Source of the DNA: Acanthochlamys bracteata
Lineage: Eukaryota > Streptophyta > Magnoliopsida > Pandanales > Velloziaceae
Direction: 5' to 3'
Length of the DNA: 64,000 bases
Assembly (NCBI GenBank): GCA_019914995.1
Contig: CM034142.1
Span: forward strand, 5,971,031 to 6,035,030
The position numbers and the translations under genes were made by a program. Positions 1-11,951 of this stretch are shown here, one piece after another (within the stretch, counting starts at the first letter, position 1; every line of letters starts with the position of its first letter). Under the pieces are notes generated by a model that had not been told where the DNA came from, did not search any database, and was given only the letters and a program-made list of their open reading frames with translations.

Positions 1-229
1 AAATTTTAATAAAATTTTTGAAAAAGAATACGTGCTAAACTTATAAGAGTTTCCAAAAATTCATCCGTAGAAAACCACTAAGTTATACCAACATTAATTA
101 TGTTATTCTCATTCATCCATTCGTAACAAAAACAAAACAGGAATAGCATGAGCTACCTACTCCAATGAAAGAAAAGCTCGAGTTAAAGCCATTAGTGGCC
201 GGCCATTAACAAACTACCGAAACTTATTC
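1..229. other. Intergenic edge, nothing recognised
   Basis: AT-rich plant intergenic sequence up to the left window edge. I see no open frame, RNA gene or repeat with defined ends. Confidence 0.5.
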
Positions 230-1142
230 TAGTACTTGGCAGCTGTAGCTTCGGCGCCAACATCTGTGTTAGCAACAATCTTTGCAGCATCAACAGGTGT
301 TGTACAAGGACGTGACTTTTTATGGAGTGTTAGATCCTAAGACCAGCAACTATAATAATTCCGGCAATAGCCGTAGCTAGGGAGATCTTCAAGCTTCATC
401 TCTACGAAAAAAATGTGAAGAAAAAGATGAAACTTTTGTACCTGTTAGAGACTACACCATTCAAAATGCTCTTCAAGATAATCAACTATGCTAAAAACAT
501 AACAAGTAGCAAACTTTCTTCTTGAAATAATTATTCCGAGCCTTAATTGCTTTAGCAAGCAGGTAAGGCAAGGTCTCCTGATCTCCTTCTACAGCTGCTT
601 CAAGGTTGGGCTGCTACTGTTCAGAATTCTTGTAGCAGAGAAATAAGTGGCGGTCGTAGGCACACACTGTCCCACCAAGGTCTCGCTGCCGTAATCCGAC
701 CGTAAAAATCTGAACTCCTTCTCCGCATCTGCCGCCGGTGTCGCCTCTCCGGTTAACACGGCAGCGTACGATGGCCTGTTCTGCTCGGCTTAGACCTGAG
801 CTGGGTCTTTCGCCACAACTTTCCTTACGATGGATCAAATTCGGGGGCCGAAAGTGCGGCGGCGCCGGAAGCAACGGCGGCGTAGAAAGGTCCCTGCCCC
901 GGCAAAGATAGTTGTGAATCGAATTGAAATTGAAATTTAGGAGAAGTAAAATTTGAAAGGATCGAGAGACTTGAGAGAAGAAGAAGAAGAAGAAGAAAAA
1001 ATGGAATTGAGTGGAAGGATTGAAGTTTGAGAGACGAACGGATGAACGGCAGCAAACGAAGGATGCCGGTGAAAAGAATTGATAGGATCGGCGCCGGAAG
1101 GGAGAACATCGCTTCCGGAGAAGGAGCGAAATCGCAAGACAA
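230..1142 (-). pseudogene. Possible decayed or unresolved small gene
   Basis: Minus-strand frames here look protein-like but do not join. From 1142 downward an open frame begins MSCDFAPSPEAMF and runs into a Phe/Leu/Ser-rich stretch made by a GAA/TTC triplet repeat (about 977-998), then ends near 829. Another frame then gives SIVRKVVAKDPAQV before a stop. Further down (about 500-600) a frame contains EAAVEGDQETLPYLLAKAIKAR. Near 330-400 there is a hydrophobic, membrane-like segment SLKISLATAIAGIIIVAGLRI directly followed by a stop. The order (hydrophobic N-terminus, soluble middle, C-terminal membrane segment) could be a small intron-containing membrane protein, but the frames are separated by stops and I found no convincing set of splice sites. 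I do not recognise the family. It could be a pseudogene or a chance run of frames. Confidence 0.25.
977..998. repeat. GAA/TTC trinucleotide microsatellite
   Basis: An uninterrupted run of about seven AAG/GAA triplets. Read on the minus strand it gives poly-Phe or poly-Ser, depending on frame, and so creates much of the apparent open frame there. Confidence 0.9.
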
Positions 1143-3424
1143 ATGTGCGGGTGAAGCAGCAAAGAAATGTGAAGAAATAGATTCGGTTGGAAATATATAT
1201 CTGTAATAAGGCTAAGTTATATTGAGCAAAACGGACATTTCTTAGACCTAGTGAAAAAAGCCCTGCGCGGCTTTGATTGAAAAGCTTCGATTCGAAGCTT
1301 TTTATTTTCTACTATTCAAAGCTGCTTAGAGCAGTTAAAAGCAGGCGTATCCAAACGCATGCTTCACTGTTTTGTGCTTTTTTGAACTTAAAGCTCAAAA
1401 AACGCACAGCCAAACAAAGCCTAAGAGAAGAAGGGAAGCAGCGGCAAGGAAGATATACGCAACTGTTTTTTTAAGTTTTGGGTCGGTCTCTATCAACCGG
1501 ATTAACAGGTAAATCCGAAACCAAGTTCAAATCAATGGTAGAAACGGTTTAGTTGAAGATTAGTCACTAGAGCCTCTTTTGATTTATCAATCAGAAATCT
1601 GCTCGAATCACGGTGAAATGATTTATTTGGAGATTAGAATCAATTCTGGTTCCAAATCTTATGATTTCAGAGACGATTCAATGGATTCTGTTCTGCCAAC
1701 TATAATTACTACGGGTACGGGTGTACAATCAAATTCTCTTCCTTCAGTTCGTGCTTCATGCAACTGCAGCACCGCCATATCTAACATCCTTCACCGCCTT
1801 TGCCGCTTCATTATGCTTTCTTGCAATAGAGAAGAAGAGTTCTTCCACCGACGAGTTTATCCGGCTTTATTCTGCTTCGCCGGTGACTACGTCTGCTCTC
1901 GGTTTACTACATCTAATTTGCCGTCACTATTGCCTCTCGCCGGTGACTCGGTAAGCAAATGATTCAGTCCGAAATGACAATCAGATCATTAATTTTTTGT
2001 TGGACCCTGCCAGTCTGATCCGCACCTAACTATAGTGGCTTTGTGCTTCACGAGTTTCTTTTTCTGCATCTTGGTTTTCAGATATAATTATGTTGACCTA
2101 CAATGATTTGACTTGTACATATGTCGTCTTCGTAGACGAATTGATCCTAAAGTTGGAGAGAGCTAATGAAGTATTTTTTTTTTCAAAAAAAATCTCATAT
2201 TTTTAATAAATTTTTTATATTTTTTATAATTTATTAAAAATTTTGAAAAATATAAAAATATTATATTATTGTACAATCTTTATATGTTTTTTTATTTTTT
2301 ATTAAAATCAAAAAAATATTTGGGTTCTTAGGATTGGCAGCAATAAAGAAATCAAGTGAAATTAACGGGTCAAGATTACATTTACCAAGAGCTTCAAAGT
2401 GGATGAAAAAACAAATGCTTGGTAGTGAGACGTTCAAGAAAATCCAATTAGTAATATAAAGATCGGAAGCAAATATTAAAAATATAGAAAAGTATATCAA
2501 AATGTTTTCATATGAAATGTTTGAATTTTTATTATTTTAACTATTTTTTCACAACAAGTTTTAATAATAATTTTGATGAGGAAAGAACGTTGCACAAGCG
2601 GTCTTATAAACTCTCTTTGAATTTTTTGATCATTGTACTGTTTGAACGGTCCATTAATCTTGGAAGCCCGGCCCGTTCGGGTCCAGTATTTAAGCATAGT
2701 AATAGGGCCTGGCCCTAATTAAATAATGAATTTACATCCATTATAAATAAGCCTTCTTATGTACTTAGGGATGTTTTAGAGTTATTATAAAATAAAATTT
2801 TTCTCAAATAGAAAATATTTTGAAATATTTCAAAAAATAAATTTTATTTTTTCTTTAAAAAATAATAAAAATAAATAATAACAAAATCTTACGACATACA
2901 ACTTTTTTTTTACTTTTAAATTTTTAAATAAATATTATAAAATATTTATTAAAAAATATAAAATAAAAAATTAGAATGAAACGCTTTTCAAACGAAGATG
3001 TCTTAACTTGTAAATTCTAATAAATTTTCAATAAATTTTTATATTTATTACTATTATTAACTTATTTTTAATACTTTATGTTAAAAAAGTTTTTCTTCAA
3101 AAAGTTACTTCAGATAAATAAACAAGCACAACATGGAGGCCTACCAGAATAACTAGCAGCAGTTATTACTTTCCCACTTTTCTCCAGTTTGTCAAAATAA
3201 GAAGGCTTCACCAAAAATGTTGAGAAGTAATACTCTTGAAAAAAGTTTGCAAAGAATTTAAGCAACTTCCCTTGACTTGACAACTCAAGAGTTGGTTGAC
3301 AAATGGAATTTTGCAAGTAATTCATTCAGGTTGCACCTTTGTACTTTGGGATAGTGATATGTAGCTAATGCTAAATGGACTGGAACCTAAATTCCTTTCT
3401 CTCATCCCACTTATTGTTCAGAAA

Positions 3425-3650
3425 ACAGTGAGCATTTAAAAACGCTTATAAAATAAAATTTTTTTTTAAAAAAATATATTTATTTTTTAAAAAAATAAAA
3501 ATATATAATAAAAAAATTTTATTATATAAAATTTTTTATATTTTTAAATAAATTTTTTTAATATTTAAAATATATATTAAAAAATATATAATTAAAAATT
3601 AAAAAATAATGTTGAGAAAATGCTAAGCCAAACGGACTCAAAAAGTAGGT
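3425..3650. mobile_element. AT-rich foldback (MITE-like) element, family A
   Basis: A block of about 225 bp whose outer parts are 'aaaacgcttataaaat' at the left and 'gaaaatgctaagccaaacgg' at the right. The interior is almost pure A/T and can fold back on itself. The same layout recurs at 2770-2995, 9295-9530 and other places, always next to words such as 'aaacg' or 'ccaaa' at the ends. This looks like a non-autonomous miniature transposon. I could not define terminal repeats or a target-site duplication with certainty because the DNA is so simple in composition. Confidence 0.5.
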
Positions 3651-5430
3651 TAGGGAGTCCATCAATTCTATAGTGCTCACAATAAATTAAAGAGGACTTT
3701 TATATGATCTCTCTATTTTATTTAATTTCTTAGTTCATTTCAATCTCTTGTTCCATAATAAACTTTTTATAGTATTTAATTTTTTTAAATGTTTGAAAAG
3801 TACAGATAAATTATATTTCTTAATATTTTTAATTATAGTACTCACAAACTCGTTTTTTTAAAACGCTGCAAAATAAATTCTTTTTCTAAAAAATTTAAGC
3901 ACTCTCAGATGATAATTATTTTGCTTATACTTACTGATCAACACCATACGTTCTCTATGAACTCTATCTATTCATGATCAAATGTAGTCGTCTCAAGATC
4001 TCAGCTTTTAGGCTTTGTTTGAGATTGCTCAAAAAGTATTATTTTTTTGAAAAATAATTTGAATTTTTTATATTAGAAAATATAAAAAATATATATGTAA
4101 ATATTTTATCATATATAATTCATATGTCTTTCTTAATCTTTAAAATAAATTTTAGAATACTAATTTATTAGAAATATAAAAATTTGAATGTAATGAAAAG
4201 TAATACGAAACGTAGTGCCAAATATTCTCTAAAGCATGTTTAGAAATGCTTTTATATTTCATTTTCAATTTTTCATCTTTAAAAAATTGTTCTATAATAT
4301 TATAAAAATATTTTAATTTATAAAATATATAACATTGTACGCCATCAAATTATTATATATATAAGTTATTATCTTTTAAACCTAAAAACTATAAATTTAT
4401 AAATAGTTAAAAAAACTTTTTCTAATTTCTTTTTTTGTATTTAAGAGCACAAAGCTAGAAAAATGGTCATATTTGGAAGCTTTGCAGCAGAACATGTGTT
4501 CATATGTTTGCATTAAAAAAGAAATTTTTTTATAAAAAAAAAAACCCTATATCTTGAAGGCTGCTGCTTCTTGAGCAAGAATGTTATGATTTGTCAGTCG
4601 TAATAAATCTCTGGTACTCGTGTTATTATTTTCTCTAGGTTAGGTAGGTGTTGATGTAGATCCAAGTCATGCTAGCCCCAGTTGTGTTGTTAAAAATTAA
4701 CATTCTCATGGAAGTTCAATGTATGCACTCAGTGAGTACTTATTATATAAAGTTTTTTACAAAAATTTTTTATTTCAAAAAATAAAAATAAAAATTAATA
4801 AGATTTTATATTGTAAATTTTTATAATTTTTAAAATTTAAATAAAATTTATAAATTATTATAATCTTTCAAATTTTTATTTATTTTTTATTAAAATTGAG
4901 TTAAAAAAAAGTAAATTTTGGGTGTTAATAAATACGCCATTAACGAAATTGGAGTATCTCATAGATAAAAAATTACAAAATTATGTGTCAATGTTTTAAA
5001 AAGCACTTACTTTGCGGTGTGTATTTATATATTAAAGCAATTAACGAAATTTTTCAAAATTTTTTTAGCTCTTCTAAACATGGTCTACTGCAAGTTGTCC
5101 TATACGATTGTATTTATCCTACACGCGAGGACTGTAATGTGGGTTCTCAGGAATCTCAAGAACTACGTGTTTCTCATGAGCTTTTGGAGCTTAATTAATA
5201 AATGCATGCAGAATAATTTTGTACCCTTTTTATAAATCATCTACTATTCATTTTCTATTAAGAATTGTTTGTAAATTAATGAATCATATAAGGCTGATAA
5301 AAATCATTTGCTACTAGAGTTGGAGATTTTTTAAAATACTTTTGAAAAGAATTTTTCTTAAAGAGATATTTAAAAAAAATTTTAAAATGAAATGTAGTAA
5401 CTTTATTATTTGTTTTTATTAAATAATAAT

Positions 5431-5550
5431 TTAGTCTCACATTGTTTATTAATAATTTTAAAATAATATTTATAAAAATTTGGACTCAATTCTATCATTA
5501 CCAATTATTTTTGAAAAAAATCTTAAGTTTGTCACAGATATCAAATAAGA
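5431..5550. repeat. Direct repeat, copy 1 (LTR-end-like)
   Basis: The stretch 'tagtctcacattgtttatta' followed by 'ataatatttataaa', 'accaatt' and 'ttttgaaaaaaatcttaagt' is repeated about 400 bp downstream at 5840-5955 with moderate divergence. Such words are common at the ends of plant LTRs, so the pair may be remnants of a small LTR or TRIM-type element. No open frame lies between them. Confidence 0.55.
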
Positions 5551-5839
5551 TTAGACCGAATCGGTTCAAAATATGAGTTAAAATTAATTTATTATTCATA
5601 TCTATTCAGAACTTTCATGGTCCGGTTTATTTTAGGGCAAAATAATCCGCTCATTTCAGAATAAATAGCTCATTTTATTCAAAGAACAGTTGTCCGTTAC
5701 ATTCTAAAGCAAATACCTCATTTTATTTCTAGCCAGATCATCCGCTTCATCTAATTTATTATAGGGCACGTAGTTCATATCAATTCAATTTAAAAAAAAT
5801 ACTCTGCTTGAGGACAGGTGTTAAAGAATAGTTTAGTTC

Positions 5840-5955
5840 TATATTACTTATTAATGATTCGGAGATAATATTTATAAAGATTTGAATTTACTTTTCTCAT
5901 TGCCAATTGATTTTGAAAAAAATTTTAAGTTCGTCGCAGTCTTAATTCGAAGTTG
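5840..5955. repeat. Direct repeat, copy 2 (LTR-end-like)
   Basis: Second copy of the repeat at 5431-5550, with the shared order 'tattacttattaatgat', 'ataatatttataaagatt', 'gccaattgattttgaaaaaa'. Divergence is higher than expected for a recent duplication. Confidence 0.55.
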
Positions 5956-7732
5956 TATCAATCATATAGTTATCGTGATAATAAAGATGAGACAGATAAT
6001 CGAAAGTGTATCAATCATATAGTTATCATATTTTTTAAAACAAAAACTTTTGCTTGCCCTGGGAACTTGGGAGTGACTTCCGTTCTCACTAAAATGGTGA
6101 AACCAGATCCGTAAATCGCGTCACTCCCGTCTACAAAATTCAATCCTTTGGGTTTCAAGAAGTTATTCTTCAATCTCAAAATTTCAAAAAACTCTTACGA
6201 CTAGAATTCAGAGTCATTTACGTGTTAGTTCAGATGTTAAGATTCAATTGCTCAAACCGAAGTTCAAATCAAAGTTCTTTATCGCACTAGAAAAATCTAT
6301 AAGCTGCGCTCCAAAATCCAAAAGCAGCTGGACCAAAGAACAGCTTATTTTGGACTAAGAACAGTAAAATTTAAAAACAAATACTACCAAAGAAGTCGAC
6401 CCCAAGTGTTTGTTTAATTTGGAAATTATTTGGAATTACTATTGAAAAAATTTATAAGAAATAAAATTATTCTATAATATATGATTTATTTATATTTTTA
6501 AAATTTAATAAGATTTCATAATGTATTACAAAAAAATTTTGAAAATAAAAAAAAAAGGTAAAATAAGAGGCATATGTATGGTAAATAGCTTTTTTGCTTG
6601 GCTATCAACTTTTAGCTTCCAGCATATTTTGGATAGAAATTTAAAGCGCTGTTCTCATAGTGCTTATCATCTCCTCTTTTTAATTTTTTTATATAGTTTT
6701 TATAAATTTTGTATAATATTTTAGATATTTTTTTTAAAATTATAAAAATATAAATAAATTTGACGTGATAAAATTTTATTAATACTTATTTTTATTTTTT
6801 AATATAAAAACAATAATGCTTGTGTTCAAAAAATTTCTAAAAAGATATTTAAAAGTATTTTTTAGAACAAAAACTATTTTTTCTGAAAAACTTAATTAAA
6901 ATTTATTTTTTAAAAATATTAAGCAACTTTGAGCATACGTTGTATGTAATCCATCCAAATCACTTTATGAGCCATACAAACCGTCACGCATCTCAGAAAG
7001 CAGAAAGCTGAAAGCAAATGAGCAGGCACCAGAAAAAAAAAAAAAAATTTAAATAAAAATGTTTTAAAACTTTTTTTAAAAATAAGTTAATTCTTTTGAT
7101 TAAAAATATAATAGAAAATATATATCTAAAATTATATGATGTATAATTTATTTATATATTTTAAAAATTTTTAATGTAAAATATGTTTTAAATATTTTTA
7201 AAATATAAAAAATTTTAAAAAATTATAATGTAATACTACAAGTACTAAGCGCTAACATAACGCAACTACTTCAACCGATCCAAAGATTCCATAACTATTT
7301 AACTTAATCATGGATTGAATTTTTTTTCTTTTGAATTTGTGTTTTTTTTTTTCGTAAATTATATCCTTAAAAAATTGAAAAAGGTTTTGAGCAGCAAAAG
7401 CTGCTGCTGCAAAAAAAAAAAAAAAAAAAGAAAAGAAAAAAAGAAATGAAAACTAATAAAATACCTGGACCATCCAAACCGCCGAACTATCTTTTACAGG
7501 AATTAAAGCAATTCTCAACTACTGCACCACATCACAACCATAAACCTTTTTCTTTTCTTATCTTTTTTTAAAGTCAAGTTGATTATGCTAGGGGTTTTAA
7601 AATAAATGTAAGCCGAAATCATAAATTATTTTCTTAGATAGCCGACGATGAAATAAGAAAACCTAAAGCAGCATTAAAATAATAAAATCATGTTCTAGAA
7701 AGTAATTTCTTGAATTGTAAATAAGCTCTAAT

Positions 7733-7985
7733 GGCGTGTTTTAAACGTCCATAATTTTATTTTTTTTTTTTAAATTTAAAATTTTGAATAGTTCATATAT
7801 TTTATTATACAAAAACTTAAAATTTTATTTTTATATACTAAACTCAATTTTTAATTTTTTTATTTGTATACTTTTTAATACAAATATCGAACTCTATTTT
7901 TATTTTATTTTTTATCAAATTTTATTTTTTATTTTTTATTTTTATGAAATTTAATTATGAGTATTTAAAATATGCCCTAAAAGAT
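7733..7985. mobile_element. AT-rich MITE-like element, family B
   Basis: It begins 'ggcgtgttttaaacg' and ends 'tatttaaaatatgccc', which form an imperfect terminal inverted repeat. Internal words ('atagttcatatattttatta', 'tttttatttgtata', 'tttttattttattttttat') recur in the same order and orientation at 9860-10145, so the two blocks are copies of one element. Confidence 0.6.
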
Positions 7986-9294
7986 GCAACTGATCGAATT
8001 CTTTTATTAAAAAGTAGATGAATAAAAGCAGCTTATAACAAAAACAAAAATACAAAAGCACTTTTGGAGGACCACACAACTACTTATTTAACGGCAAATT
8101 CCGGACTCTTTGAATAACAAATTTATGAGGAATAGGAGTGCCCTTACGTGGACATGACTCAGGTGCACCTAAGAAAGTGAGACTAGTAATATTTAGATTT
8201 TAGGTTAACATGTTTTCGCGAGTTTGACTTCGAGCGTATTTTAATTAATATAAAAATAAATTTAGTAATATATAAAATTTAATAAAAATAACATACAAGT
8301 CGTGTGTATTTTATAATACCATAAAACATCTTTTAAAATATAATTTTGAAAATGATAGTATTCATTTTAATGCACGAGTAATTAGTTACGTTAATGTTAC
8401 TACTCTAATTCATAAACAATGTGATATGGACGTTTCCCTCCTTCCTCTTCTTTCTTGTTTGACCTCAAATACAACATTACCCCAATGAGTGAGTAGACAT
8501 TGATACAATCTTATTTTCATTTATTGTAATAAAAGAGTATTTGATAGTATTTATAAAAGGATTTTTTATTTTAAAAAATAAATTATTTTTATTAAAAAAT
8601 ATAAAAATAAATAATTATTAGATTTTTAGGATATAAAATTTTTATATTTTTTAAAATTTTAAATAAATTTATATAAAAATATTATAAAAAATTTGTTAAA
8701 AAATATGAACTGAATAATTTAAAAACATTTTTTAAAAAACATTAGATATAAATTAATTGTTAATACAATATATTAGTTGTTATTTAAAAGTATTTAGAAT
8801 TTAATTATAGTTCAAAACTTATTTTACAGTTTAAATATTAAATTATATACTAATTTAATATATATTTTTATTATAATTATTGAAGAATATTTTAGTCATT
8901 AATAATAAAAGTTTAGAAAGAGAGTTTTTCAAAAGATAAATTTTAAAAACATAGTTTTAAAAGTGAGTTAATTTTGGTATTTAATTATAAAATAAAATTT
9001 TATATTTGATTATAGTTAAAATAAATTTAAAAATAAATTATAGTTAAAATATAAATTTGGAGAGAATTAATAGTAGAAAGAAACTCATTTGTTTTTCATT
9101 TTGCCCTTGATCACCCGTCAAATGTTACAATCATCTTAATAACTCAACTTTAATTCAATTATCAATGAAAATGACAAAGATCTAAATCATTCCATTTTTT
9201 CATGCAAATTGGATTTCCATCTAAAAGCCTTCAATAACTTCTCCGCTACTTTTTCAGTAGTCAAACCTAACTACTTGCATATTGACTCAGAGTG

Positions 9295-9530
9295 ATTTTG
9301 AATTGCATTTTTCAAACGTTTATTTTTTATTTTTTAATATTTATTTTATAAATATTAAAAAATTTATTTAAAAATTTAAAAAATATAGAAAAATTTTACA
9401 TAGTAAAATATTTTTATTACATAATTTTATTTTTTTTAAAAGTAAAAAATATAACTTATTTTTAGAAAATTTTTTTTTTATTTTAAAAAAATTTTATTTT
9501 ATAAGTACTACCAAATACATCCTCACACGT
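9295..9530. mobile_element. AT-rich foldback (MITE-like) element, family A
   Basis: This copy runs from 'ttgcatttttcaaacgttta' to 'ataagtactaccaaatac'. Left-half words (ttaaaaatttaaaaaatata) reappear as complements in the right half, as expected for a hairpin. Its layout matches the copies at 10610-10835 and 8525-8745. Confidence 0.5.
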
Positions 9531-9859
9531 AAAATTCTTAAGAAAATAATTAAATCTATTTTATTATTTAAAAAAAATGGTACTAAGAATTATTTTTTAT
9601 AATAATTCTTTTAAGATAAAATAGACATTATCTTTCCAATACGTAAATAATTATTTTATTCAAAGCTGAGCTTTGAATTCTCATCTGACAAAATTGTTAT
9701 CTTAAATTGCTAATGACAGTTTTCTTATGAAAGATTATTTACTAAGTTCAAAGATAAAGATAAGCCATGTGTCTGAAGGCTGAAGCACACAATAGAAAAC
9801 TAGTTTTGTTTCCAAATAATTTTTATCTTTTTTATGTTGTTCAATTTATAAAATGGTAA

Positions 9860-10145
9860 GTGCCTGTTTCAACGAGCGTAACTCCACATCAAATTTTAAA
9901 TTTTAAATAATTCATATATTTTAATTACATAAATAATTCAAAATTTTATTTTTATATATGAAATTTTAATTTTAATTTTTTTATTTGTACACTTTTTAAT
10001 ATAATTATATTTTTTAATTTTTAACATATTTTAAAAAACTATTATAATATAAATACTGAACTTTATTTTTATTTTATTTTTTAAAAAATTTTATTTTTTA
10101 CTTTTATTTTTATAAAATTTAGTTACGAAAATTTGAAACACGAAC
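9860..10145. mobile_element. AT-rich MITE-like element, family B, second copy
   Basis: Direct-orientation relative of the block at 7733-7985. It begins 'gtgcctgtttcaacg' and ends 'aatttgaaacacgaac', so the ends are again inverted copies of each other. The interior shares long ordered words with the first copy. Confidence 0.6.
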
Positions 10146-11339
10146 TATAAAACAAGTTGTTCGAAGTTTGGCTACCGTAGATCACTGAAGCATTATGCTT
10201 TTAGATGATTGTTTTATTTTATATTTTAAATTAAAATTTTTTATAATATTATAAATAACTTTACAATATACGAATAAAATGAATGCAAATTTTAATTCTA
10301 TAACTTTTTATTTTATCTAAACTAAAAAATATATTTATTTTAAAAATATCGTACCGAAAGTTACTTACTAAAAAGTTATCTTATCTATAACATTTTCTAA
10401 CAAATCTTAAATAAATAATATTTTTAATTCGTATCTAATGCGCTCTGATTTAATTTTAATACGTCTGATTCAAATTGTAGAATTAACAATGTGATTTAAT
10501 TACTTTAAATTAGTTTACTTCCTATCAATTCTAAATTTATGATTAACTTTTTTGTTTTAATTATTCTAGATTTATTGACTTTTTTTTTAATTAATTGTTA
10601 AAATTTAATTTAGAAAGTATTTGGCTTAGTTTATCAGAAAAATAAGTTTTTAATTTTTAATTATATGTTTTCTAATATATATTTTATAAAAATATAGAAA
10701 ATTTATTTTAAAATTTTAAAATTTAAAAAAAAATTTACGTAGTAACATTTTTTTATTATATATATTTATTATTTTTAGAAATAAAAATATAAAATTTATT
10801 TCAAAAAATTTCATTTCAAAAGAACATAATCCTTAATATTATTTGTAGTTAGTAACCCAGCAGATTACTTATTTTCATTGGCTAATATTTCTGTTTGATG
10901 TTTTGTGTAGTGAGAAGAGATCAATTGTACTTTATACTACTTGTATCACTATCACAGCAGTTGCGGATTTCCACACGAACTAACAACACTGTCCGAGAAA
11001 TCTCATCGAATTAATCATCCGACAAACAAATATTAATAACTACTCACTTATTTGTAAATTAATTACGTGTGTCTACCACTGTTTCTATACCGAATTTCGG
11101 ATGCGGACACTCCTAGGCAGCCGCCGATTTCTGCAACATCTCTCTTCTATCATTTTCCTATTATACCCCTACTCAACATAACAGAACCTTCATTATCTTA
11201 TAGATGTTCCCATTGTACCCTTATTTCTCTTTTTTAAATATAAAATTAAACATTGAAATTATACTATAATTTTTGTTATAAGTATTCTCTCTCTTAGTAC
11301 TCCCACCATGACCCTATATGTTCTGCATTAAGCTCGGCT

Positions 11340-11951
11340 ACCCACCTTCAACTCTTTCTTCTTCGTCTTCAGTTGTTCTTCTGCAACAAACAAAACAAAT
11401 CAAGTTCTGAAATATTTCTCCTTCATGCAGAATTATTCAATTTCCTTCTTTTTCTTCTTGCCATGATTCGTTTCCCTTCTTCTTCGATTTCCGTTTCCCT
11501 TCTCTCTCCGAGCAACACTTTCTTTCTTCTTCTCCTTCTCTTAATCCTCGCCCTCATTTAACCTCAAGTGTCTCCCTTTCGATCCCGTTTTCTTGTTTCT
11601 GGTCCCGTTTCCCATGCTACAACTGCCTCAGTCCGGCATCGGCTAATCTAACTCTTTTTAAAAGTCCCAGATCTCAATATTTTTCAGTTAAAATTCAACT
11701 GTAAATAACTAATTCAGTTGCAGCAATCTCTCTCGAAGAATTTTTTCCTCCGGGAGAGTTCTCAATCTTTCAAAAAGAAAATTTCTCCTTCGAATTTTTT
11801 CCCGGAGGATTGATTGATTTTACTGCTATAGTTCTAAACTTTTATAAATTTTCCTCTTTGTTTTTAATCGGAGAGGTCTAATATTTGTTGCAGTAGTAGA
11901 AGAAAAAGAAACTGTTGTTTTTTGGGTTTTTCATTTTGCAGTTTTCGGTTT
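11340..11951 (+). promoter_or_regulatory. Probable 5' leader region of the FAB1-type kinase gene
   Basis: The roughly 600 bases before the start codon are rich in CT and TTC runs (for example about 11345-11380 and 11430-11545), typical of plant 5' untranslated leaders, and contrast with the A/T-rich DNA further upstream. Short ATG-started frames in the leader (for example 11373-11561) have no protein-like features and could be upstream reading frames. I could not fix the transcription start or decide whether the leader holds an intron. Confidence 0.4.

Larger units (their letters stand above)
1200..11340. other. AT-rich intergenic region dense in small inverted-repeat elements
   Basis: About 10 kb with no open frame that looks like a gene; the longest frames are short, low in complexity and without recognisable motifs. 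The stretch is dominated by A/T runs that recur as related 200-280 bp blocks, listed separately, separated by ordinary intergenic DNA. Block positions, approximate: 2770-2995, 3425-3650, 4735-4940, 6420-6560, 6715-6920, 7050-7240, 8525-8745, 9295-9530 and 10610-10835 for one family, and 7733-7985 and 9860-10145 for a second. Confidence 0.7.

Noticed and set aside
1579-1962. 127-codon plus-strand open frame upstream of the AT-rich region
   Set aside because: Mixed composition, no motif, no splice partners, and an overlapping frame of similar quality; treated as chance.
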